The notes under the pieces are model-generated. The model was given only the letters and a program-made list of their open reading frames with translations, searched no databases and was not told the origin of the DNA. The position numbers and the translations under genes are program-made. Of a DNA stretch of 64,000 nucleotides, positions 57,908 to 64,000 are shown piece after piece. This DNA is from an uncultured Faecalibacterium sp. GTDB lineage: Bacteria > Bacillota > Clostridia > Oscillospirales > Ruminococcaceae. The stretch lies in contig CALESJ010000020.1 of NCBI GenBank assembly GCA_937907025.1, forward strand, positions 52,052-116,051, given 5' to 3'. How positions within the stretch are numbered: position 1 is the first letter of the stretch; every line of letters starts with the position of its first letter.

Positions 57908-60211
57908 ATGCGAAGAATCTTTCAATTGCTGGGCACCCGCTGGAAAGCCTGCCTGGTGATTTTTGCCCTGTTGCTGCTGCAGGCCTGGTGTGACCTGAGC
58001 CTGCCCGGCTACACTTCGGACATTGTGGACGTGGGCATCCAGATGGGCGGCATTGAGAGCACCGTGCCCGACACGGTGCGGGCCGACACGCTGCAGGCCC
58101 TGGAATGGCTGATGCCCCAGGCTGACGCCGAACAGGCCGACGCCGCCTTTACCCCCGCCGACGAAAACGGGCTGCGCACCCTGACCGTCACCGACAAGGA
58201 GGAGCGTGCCGCCCTGGAGGACCTCTTCTCCACCCCGGATATGGTGCTGTACGGCATGGCCGCCGGCCAGGGTGAAGCCGACGCCGCCGGGCTGGACGCG
58301 GCGGTGCAGACGGTCAACGGTCTGCCTGCCCAGCTGCAGACCGCCGCCGGCCAGATGCAGGCCGCCGCGGCCGCGGGCATGGACCCGGGCGCTGCCATGC
58401 AGTCCGCCAACCTGCCCGAGAACCTGCTGGAATCCCTGCTGACCTATGACGGCAGCGAGGAAGCCACCCGCGCCCTGGTCCAGGGATTTTTGTCCCAGGC
58501 CATGACCCAGATGGACCAGGAAACCCTGGACATGATGGGCAGCCAGGCCATGATGCTGGTCAAGCTGGAATACGAGGCCCAGGGCATTGCCCAGAAGGTG
58601 CAGATGCACTATCTGCTGTTCAAGGGCGCCCAGATGCTGGGCATGACCCTGCTGCTGGCCGCCTGCGCCATCTGCGTGGGCTTTTTGGCCAGCCGCGCCT
58701 CGGCAGGCATCGGCCGGGACCTGCGCCAGAGCGTGTTCAAGAAGGTGGTCAGCTTCTCCCATGCGGAAACCGACCGCTTCTCCACCGCCAGCCTGATCAC
58801 CCGCTCCACCAACGACATCCAGCAGATTCAGATGGTCTGCGTCATCATGCTGCGCATGGTGTTCTATGCCCCCATCCTGGGCATCGGCGGCATCATCCGG
58901 GTGGCCCACACCGGCAGCAGCCTGAGCTGGATCATCGCCCTGGCGGTGGTCGCCCTGCTGTGCGTCATGGGCGTGCTGGTTTCCATCGCCATGCCCAAGT
59001 TCAAGATCATGCAGAAAAAGGTGGACCAGCTGAACCTGGTCAGCCGCGAAATCCTCACCGGCATCATGCCCATCCGGGCTTTCAGTCGGGAAAAGTTCGA
59101 GGAGCAGCGGTTTGACGGGGTCAACAAGGACCTGATGCAGACCCAGCTGTTCACCAACCGGGCCATGGCCGGCATGATGCCCTTCATGACCGTCATCATG
59201 AACGGCACCACTCTGCTCATCGTCTGGTTCGGCGCCAAGGCCATGGACCTGGGCACCATGCAGGTGGGCGACATCATCGCTTTCATCACCTACACCATGC
59301 AGATCGTCATGTCCTTCCTGATGCTGACCATGGTGGCCATCATGCTGCCCCGGGCCGGGGTGGCGGCCGACCGCGTGTTTGAGGTGCTGGAAACCGAGCC
59401 CTCCATCCACGACCCCGACGAAGCCACCGCCGCCAGGGTCAAGAACCACACCTGGAACGGCCGGGTGGAGTTCGACCATGTGAGCTTCCGGTATCCGGGC
59501 GGCGACACCGACGCGCTGGAGGACATCTCCTTCACCGCCGAGCCGGGCCAGACCACCGCCATCATCGGCGCCACCGGCTGCGGCAAGAGCACCCTGCTGA
59601 ACCTGATTCCCCGCTTCTTTGACGCCACCGAGGGCCAGGTGCGCATCGACGGCGTGGACGTGCGGGAGATGCCCCAGGCCGAGCTGCGCTCCCTGCTGGG
59701 CTATGTGCCCCAGAAGGGCGTGCTGTTCAGCGGCACCATCGACAGCAACCTGAAATTCGGCGGCCCCCAGATCACCGACGAAACCGCCCGCAAGGCCGCC
59801 GAGATTGCCCAGGCCACCGAATTCATCGAGGCCAAACCGGAAGGCTACCAGAGCCCCATCGCCCAGGGCGGCACCAACGTGTCCGGCGGGCAGAAACAGC
59901 GCCTGTCCATCGCCCGGGCCATCGCCAAAAACCCGAAAGTCTACCTGTTTGACGACAGCTTCTCCGCCCTGGACTTCAAGACCGACGTGGCCCTGCGCCG
60001 CGCCCTGAAGAAGGAAACCGGCGACGCCACCGTCATCATTGTGGCCCAGCGCATTTCCACCGTCCTGCACGCCAACCAGATCCTGGTGCTGGACGAAGGG
60101 CGCATCGTGGGCAAGGGCACCCACGCCCAGCTCATGGAGAGCTGCCCCACCTATCAGGAAATTGCCCGCAGCCAGCTGAGCCAGAAAGAACTTGGCCTGG
60201 GAGGTGAATGA
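57908..60211 (+). CDS. ABC exporter half-transporter with degenerate ATP site
   Basis: 767 residues. An N-terminal helix is followed by a long (~200-residue) external insertion rich in Ala, Gln and Met before the remaining five helices (~235-500). The NBD has Walker A GATGCGKST and signature VSGGQKQR. Walker B is LFDDSFSALD, with Asp in place of the catalytic Glu. That is usual for one member of heterodimeric ABC exporters. The start at 57908 follows AAAGGAG. Partner overlaps at 60208-60214. Confidence 0.94.
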   Translation: MRRIFQLLGTRWKACLVIFALLLLQAWCDLSLPGYTSDIVDVGIQMGGIESTVPDTVRADTLQALEWLMPQADAEQADAAFTPADENGLRTLTVTDKEERAALEDLFSTPDMVLYGMAAGQGEADAAGLDAAVQTVNGLPAQLQTAAGQMQAAAAAGMDPGAAMQSANLPENLLESLLTYDGSEEATRALVQGFLSQAMTQMDQETLDMMGSQAMMLVKLEYEAQGIAQKVQMHYLLFKGAQMLGMTLLLAACAICVGFLASRASAGIGRDLRQSVFKKVVSFSHAETDRFSTASLITRSTNDIQQIQMVCVIMLRMVFYAPILGIGGIIRVAHTGSSLSWIIALAVVALLCVMGVLVSIAMPKFKIMQKKVDQLNLVSREILTGIMPIRAFSREKFEEQRFDGVNKDLMQTQLFTNRAMAGMMPFMTVIMNGTTLLIVWFGAKAMDLGTMQVGDIIAFITYTMQIVMSFLMLTMVAIMLPRAGVAADRVFEVLETEPSIHDPDEATAARVKNHTWNGRVEFDHVSFRYPGGDTDALEDISFTAEPGQTTAIIGATGCGKSTLLNLIPRFFDATEGQVRIDGVDVREMPQAELRSLLGYVPQKGVLFSGTIDSNLKFGGPQITDETARKAAEIAQATEFIEAKPEGYQSPIAQGGTNVSGGQKQRLSIARAIAKNPKVYLFDDSFSALDFKTDVALRRALKKETGDATVIIVAQRISTVLHANQILVLDEGRIVGKGTHAQLMESCPTYQEIARSQLSQKELGLGGE

Positions 60212-60213
60212 GT

Positions 60214-62019
60214 ATGCCGAGAATAAGACAATCGACCGAGAAGGCCAAAGACTTCAAGGGCACGGTGCGCCGCCTGCTGGCGGAGATGGGCCGTTACCGC
60301 CTGGCACTGGCGGTGGTCCTGGTCTTTGCCGTGCTGTCCACCATCTTCAACATTGTGGGCCCCAAAATTCTGGCCAAGGCCACCACGGCCCTGGCCACCG
60401 GATGGGTGGCCAAACTGACCGGTACCGGCGGCATCGACTTCGCCTACATCGGCCGCATCCTGCTGATTCTGCTGGGCATCTACCTGCTCAGCGGCGCGTT
60501 CAGCTTTATCCAGTACTGGCTGATGAGCGGCGTGAGCCAGAAGATGTGCTATGATTTCCGCCGTCAGATCAGCGAAAAGATCAACCGTCTGCCCCTGGCT
60601 TACTTTGAAAAGCGCACGGTGGGCGAAGTTTTGTCCCGCATCACCAACGATGTGGACACCATGGGCCAGGCCCTGAACCAGTGCGTGACCCAGCTCATCA
60701 CCAGCGTGACCACCATGGTGGGCGTGCTCATCATGATGCTGTCCATCAGCCCGGTCATGACCGTGATTGTGCTGCTGATCCTGCCCGTCAGCCTGATTCT
60801 GGTGCTGTGCGTGGTGCGCATCAGCCAGAAATACTTCAAACAGCAGCAGGCCACCCTGGGCGTGGTCAACGGCCAGGTGGAGGAAGTGTATTCCGGCCAG
60901 GCCGTGGTCAAGGCCTTCAACCGGGAACAGGCCGTGCTGGCCGACTTTGACGCCGCCAATGGCCGCCTGTACGAATCCGCCTGGAAGAGCCAGTTCCTGT
61001 CCGGCCTGATGCAGCCCGTAATGAACTTTGTGGGCAATCTGGGCTATGTGGCGGTGGCCATTGTGGGCAGCATCTTTGCCGCCCAGGGCCGCATCACCGT
61101 GGGTGACATCCAGGCGTTCATCCAGTATGTGAAGAATTTCACCCAGCCCATCCAGCAGCTGGCCCAGGTTTCCAACATGCTGCAGAGTATGGCCGCCGCG
61201 GCCGAGCGCGTGTTTGAGTTCCTGGCCGAGCCGGAGGAGGACCAGAAGGCGGAGGGCACCCCCGCCGACCCCGCCCTCATCAACGGGCAGGTCACCTTCG
61301 ACCATGTGCGCTTCGGCTACACCCCCGAAAAGACCATCATCCGGGATTTCTCCTGCGATGTGCAGCCCGGCCAGAAGGTGGCCATCGTGGGCCCCACCGG
61401 CGCAGGCAAAACCACCATCGTCAAGCTGCTCATGCGGTTCTATGATGTGGATTCCGGCCACATCCGCCTGAACGGCCACGATGTGCGGGAATTCGACCGC
61501 TCCCCCATGCGGGAGGGCTTCGGCATGGTGCTGCAGGACACCTGGCTGTTCCAGGGCACCATCATGGAGAATATCCGCTACGGCCGTCTGGACGCCACCG
61601 ACGAGGAGGTCATCGCCGCGGCCAAGGCCGCCAAGGCCGACCACTTCATCCGCACCCTGCCGGGGGGCTATGACATGGTCATCAACGAGGACGCCAGCAA
61701 CGTGAGCCAGGGCCAGAAGCAGCTGCTGACCATCGCCCGGGCCATTCTGGCGGACAACCGCATCCTCATTCTGGACGAAGCCACCAGCTCGGTGGATACC
61801 CGCACCGAGGAGCAGATTCAGGCCGCCATGGACAACCTGATGCGCGGCCGCACCAGCTTCGTCATCGCCCACCGCCTGTCCACCATCAAGGACAGCGACC
61901 TCATCCTGGTCATGCGGGACGGCGACATCGTGGAGCAAGGCACCCACGACCAGCTGCTGGAGGCGGGCGGCTTCTACGCCGACCTGTACAACAGCCAGTT
62001 CGAGGACGTGAGCGTGTAA
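60214..62019 (+). CDS. ABC exporter half-transporter with canonical ATP site
   Basis: 601 residues. Six helices, then an NBD with Walker A GPTGAGKTT, signature in the form VSQGQKQLL (Gln in place of Gly), and complete Walker B LILDEATSSVD. With the previous protein it forms a heterodimer having one functional and one degenerate ATP site, as in multidrug/lipid exporters. ATG 60208 overlaps the previous stop but is only 3 bp from GGGAGG; ATG 60214 has better spacing. Confidence 0.94.
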   Translation: MPRIRQSTEKAKDFKGTVRRLLAEMGRYRLALAVVLVFAVLSTIFNIVGPKILAKATTALATGWVAKLTGTGGIDFAYIGRILLILLGIYLLSGAFSFIQYWLMSGVSQKMCYDFRRQISEKINRLPLAYFEKRTVGEVLSRITNDVDTMGQALNQCVTQLITSVTTMVGVLIMMLSISPVMTVIVLLILPVSLILVLCVVRISQKYFKQQQATLGVVNGQVEEVYSGQAVVKAFNREQAVLADFDAANGRLYESAWKSQFLSGLMQPVMNFVGNLGYVAVAIVGSIFAAQGRITVGDIQAFIQYVKNFTQPIQQLAQVSNMLQSMAAAAERVFEFLAEPEEDQKAEGTPADPALINGQVTFDHVRFGYTPEKTIIRDFSCDVQPGQKVAIVGPTGAGKTTIVKLLMRFYDVDSGHIRLNGHDVREFDRSPMREGFGMVLQDTWLFQGTIMENIRYGRLDATDEEVIAAAKAAKADHFIRTLPGGYDMVINEDASNVSQGQKQLLTIARAILADNRILILDEATSSVDTRTEEQIQAAMDNLMRGRTSFVIAHRLSTIKDSDLILVMRDGDIVEQGTHDQLLEAGGFYADLYNSQFEDVSV

Positions 62020-62049
62020 AAAACAACCTGTAAATCTCCTTTGCAGCCA

Positions 62050-62090
62050 AAAATCCCCCGTCTGCTTTCGGGCAGGCGGGGGATTTTCTT
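62050..62090. terminator. Bidirectional terminator
   Basis: AAAATCCCCCGTCTGC pairs with GCAGGCGGGGGATTTT with one T-G pair, between the exporter and the convergent GntR gene. Confidence 0.92.
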
Positions 62091-62141
62091 GCTTTTTCGC
62101 GGTCAGGTCCGGGCGTTGCGCCGGCAGGGCATGGCGGTGGC

Positions 62142-62837
62142 TTACAGTTCGGTGGGCTGGAAGTACACGCTGTATTCCTCCGAGAAGATCTTGCCCCCCA
62201 GGCGGCGCACGCCGCCGTACAGGTGGTGGGTGAGCAGCGGTTCAATGGCCCCCTCGTCCTTGGCGTCGATGATCTCCATCATGCGGGTGTGGTCGGCCAG
62301 GACATCGGGCACGTTGCGCGCGCCCACCATATCCAGGCGGATGAACCGGGAATAATCTGCCTGCGGGTCGGTGAGTTCCTTCCACAAAAACATCTTGTCG
62401 GTGGCACGGAACCAGAGTTCGTGCATGTCCAGGTCCTTTTTCAAAAAGTCGTTCAGGTCAAAGGCTTCCGGGTCGTCCAGTTCCCGGGCCGCCGCCTGCA
62501 GCAGTTCCAGGTGGTAGCGCACCTCCTCCACCTCGGTGGGTTTGGCCGTGCGGATGAAATCCCGCAGGACCATGCGCTCGATGGCCACACGGCGGTAGAT
62601 GAGCTGATTGGCAATATTCAGGTCGATGGGCGTGACGATGGTGCCTTTGCAGGGTACGATGCGCACAAAGCGGTTCTGTTCCAGCCGCTGCAGCACACTG
62701 CGGATGGGTGTACGGGACACCCCGAACCGCTTGCACAGGCTGTTTTCGCTGAGAATCTCCCCCGGACGGATACGTAGTTCGGTGATCTCTTTTTCCAGGA
62801 TATGATAGATGCTGTCGGGCGTATGGGCAGCCTCCAT
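62142..62837 (-). CDS. GntR-family regulator with FCD domain
   Basis: 231 residues. N-terminal winged HTH (ILSENSLCKRFGVSRTPIRSVLQRLEQNRFV) and an all-alpha FCD ligand domain (~85-220) with metal-binding type residues (HELWF, HTRMMEII, HHLYGG). FadR-type regulators sense organic acids or uronates. The start at 62837 follows GAAAGGGGG. It is divergent from a TRAP uptake gene, with four GTATAC sites between them, so it probably represses both. Confidence 0.93.
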   Translation of the reverse strand: MEAAHTPDSIYHILEKEITELRIRPGEILSENSLCKRFGVSRTPIRSVLQRLEQNRFVRIVPCKGTIVTPIDLNIANQLIYRRVAIERMVLRDFIRTAKPTEVEEVRYHLELLQAAARELDDPEAFDLNDFLKKDLDMHELWFRATDKMFLWKELTDPQADYSRFIRLDMVGARNVPDVLADHTRMMEIIDAKDEGAIEPLLTHHLYGGVRRLGGKIFSEEYSVYFQPTEL

Positions 62838-62896
62838 GGTATATCCCCCTTTCGTATACGGCCGCTGCGGCCGCAGGCTCTTTATTCTTTATAGTA

Positions 62897-62925
62897 AGTG
62901 TATGCGAAGTGCGGCGGTTTGTCAA
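62897..62925 (-). promoter_or_regulatory. GntR promoter
   Basis: On the minus strand TTGACA and TACACT are 17 bp apart, with a 60-bp leader before the start codon. Confidence 0.8.
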
Positions 62926-63129
62926 CGCGGCGGCGCCGGGGCCTTCGCAAGCCTGTATACAGGTCGACGAACTTTTCCACACCCCTTTGTGCAGTTTTCA
63001 CACAGCACGGTATATCTTCCCGCTTTTCCCCGGCGTCTTTTGTATATTTACCACATATACACGGTTTTTTCTTTGTTCTTGTTGTCGTTTTCACCAAATA
63101 GTCGTGCCTCATATTTGTATACAGCTTGC

Positions 63130-63158
63130 TTGAAAAGCCGGGTTTTTTCTGCTATGAT
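63130..63158 (+). promoter_or_regulatory. DctP promoter
   Basis: TTGAAA (63130) and TATGAT (63153) are 17 bp apart. It lies between the GTATAC sites at 63117 and 63180. Confidence 0.8.
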
Positions 63159-63219
63159 GGAGGCACGGAAACAAGTGTTGTATACAGGTTAGCAACCCCA
63201 CAAGAAGGAGGAAAGCCCC

Positions 63220-63963
63220 ATGAAAAAACTGCTCTCTTTGCTGCTCGGTGTTTCGATGATGCTGTCCCTGGCTGCCTGCGGCGGCACGCCCGCAAGCACC
63301 TCCACCGCCACCGGCGATACGGGCGATACGGCCGACGCCGCCACCGCCGAAACCACCGGTGAAGATCCTTACGCCGACCTGGGCGACTTTACCATGGTCG
63401 TAGGCCATGCCCAGCCCGAAGGGAACCCCCGTTACACCTCGCTGGAAAAATTTGCGGAAGACGTTTCCGCCGCCACCAATGGCCATGTGACCGTGCAGGT
63501 GTACGGCAACGGCCAGCTGGGCACCGAGAAGGAAATGCTGGAACAGGTCGTGGCAGGCACCATTCAGGGCATGCGCGGCGGCCAGTTTGACTTCAGCCCC
63601 CGCCTGCTGATGTTCACCCTGCCTTTCCTGACCCAGACCCGCGCCCAGATCACCGCCCTGCTGACCAGCGACCTGGCCAAGAGCGTGTGTGAGGAAGCCG
63701 AAGCCGAAACCGGCACCGTCATCATCAACCTGTGCGACGCCGGCGGTTACCGCCAGTTCTCCAACTCCAAGCATCCCATCACCAAACCCGAAGACCTGCA
63801 GGGCCTGAAGATGCGCACCAACGGCATGAAGACCATCGACCTGACCTTCCAGACCCTGGGCGCCACCACCACGACCATCGCGTACTCCGACCTGTACATG
63901 GGCCTGAAGACCGGCGTGGCCGACGGCCAGGAGAACCCCTGGGTCAATGCTCATGTACGGTAA
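63220..63963 (+). pseudogene. dctP: TRAP transporter substrate-binding protein DctP, interrupted
   Basis: Lipoprotein signal peptide (lipobox LAAC, Cys20), a Thr/Asp-rich linker, then a DctP fold: MVVGHAQPEGNPRY, GNGQLGTEKEMLEQV, LKMRTNGMKT and GVADGQENPWVN. After NPWVN the frame ends within a few residues (AHVR stop), although DctP proteins normally run ~100 residues further. The last ~50 bases of the window do not look like DctP, so an insertion, rearrangement or assembly break is likely. The ligand may be a C4-dicarboxylate or a hexuronate; GAG loci nearby favour the latter. ATG 63220 follows AAGGAGGA. Confidence 0.82.
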
Positions 63964-64000
63964 GGAAGCAAGCAACCGAAAACAAGAGATAGACCGCCAG

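Larger units (their letters stand above)
62852..63188. promoter_or_regulatory. Intergenic control region with four GTATAC-centred sites
   Basis: The 382-bp spacer between GntR and DctP (62838-63219) has GTATAC at 62854, 62955, 63117 and 63180. The last three have the form (T/C)TGTATACAG, and 62952-62963 is a perfect 12-bp palindrome. Sites 3 and 4 are 63 bp apart, six helical turns, and bracket the DctP promoter; sites 1 and 2 bracket the GntR promoter. This fits a FadR-type operator. No gene lies in the spacer. Confidence 0.75.

Noticed and set aside
57827..60124. Leftward 765-codon frame opposite the ABC exporter
   Set aside because: Gly/His/Gln-rich antisense shadow; the sense strand has all ABC motifs.
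1..64000. CRISPR array, tRNA, rRNA, insertion sequence or prophage
   Set aside because: No regularly spaced repeats, cloverleaf genes, transposase or phage proteins were seen on either strand.

Overview
The window comes from a high-GC, gut-type Firmicute, most likely an Oscillospiraceae/Ruminococcaceae member of the Faecalibacterium–Gemmiger–Subdoligranulum kind. That is an inference from GC-rich coding DNA, AGGAGG-type ribosome sites, Firmicute families (YesM/YesN-type sensors, T-box leader, mannose-family PTS, TipA-like MerR) and lipoboxes of the LAAC type. There are no rRNA or tRNA genes and no plasmid or phage backbone. It reads as chromosome with a strong glycosaminoglycan (GAG) theme.

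Region 1 (1-13.8 kb) is a divergent GAG/uronide locus. Leftward run a YesM-like kinase, a YesN-like regulator, a heparinase II/III-type lyase and a two-domain lectin-like protein cut by the window edge. Rightward run a sugar ABC importer (binding protein and two permeases), a GH88 unsaturated glucuronyl hydrolase, a GH2 beta-glucuronidase and a DUF2264 protein. Region 4 (36-43.9 kb, leftward) is a second GAG locus: PTS EIIA, GH88, EIIB, EIIC, EIID, heparinase and a full-length paralogue of the lectin-like protein. Its gene order resembles the streptococcal PTS/Ugl/heparinase cluster. The AraC gene upstream of it carries an in-frame stop. None of the lyases or hydrolases has a visible signal peptide, so depolymerisation of imported fragments appears to be cytoplasmic. 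A six-hairpin glycosidase (44.5-47.2 kb) and a second GH2 enzyme with its own AraC regulator (49.8-52.7 kb) extend the carbohydrate theme.

Region 2 (13.8-34.1 kb) holds three two-component systems with transport modules. The first is a Bce-like kinase/regulator with a LolD-type ATPase and a duplicated FtsX permease. The second is a VanRS-like pair followed by a MacB-type ABC exporter whose permease is frameshifted. The third is an OmpR-type pair next to a rearrangement scar that truncates two divergent genes. Between them lie a DUF134-NifX fusion, a large WYL-like/SF1-helicase/nuclease fusion (the best candidate for an undescribed defence-type gene), a TipA-like MerR regulator and a split chromate-transporter pair.

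Region 3 (34.1-36 kb) is a tRNA-Trp-type T-box controlling a TrpB2 enzyme. Region 5 (47.4-64 kb) has an exported phosphatase/nuclease-fold protein, two flavodoxin-like oxidoreductases, two MATE exporters, a MarR repressor with matching operators, a zinc alcohol dehydrogenase, a MarR/heterodimeric ABC exporter operon, and a GntR regulator divergent from a TRAP uptake gene. That gene loses its family sequence about 50 bp before the window ends.

Regulatory DNA is unusually readable. There are clear palindromes or tandem repeats near the DUF134, Bce-like, OmpR-type, both MarR and GntR genes.
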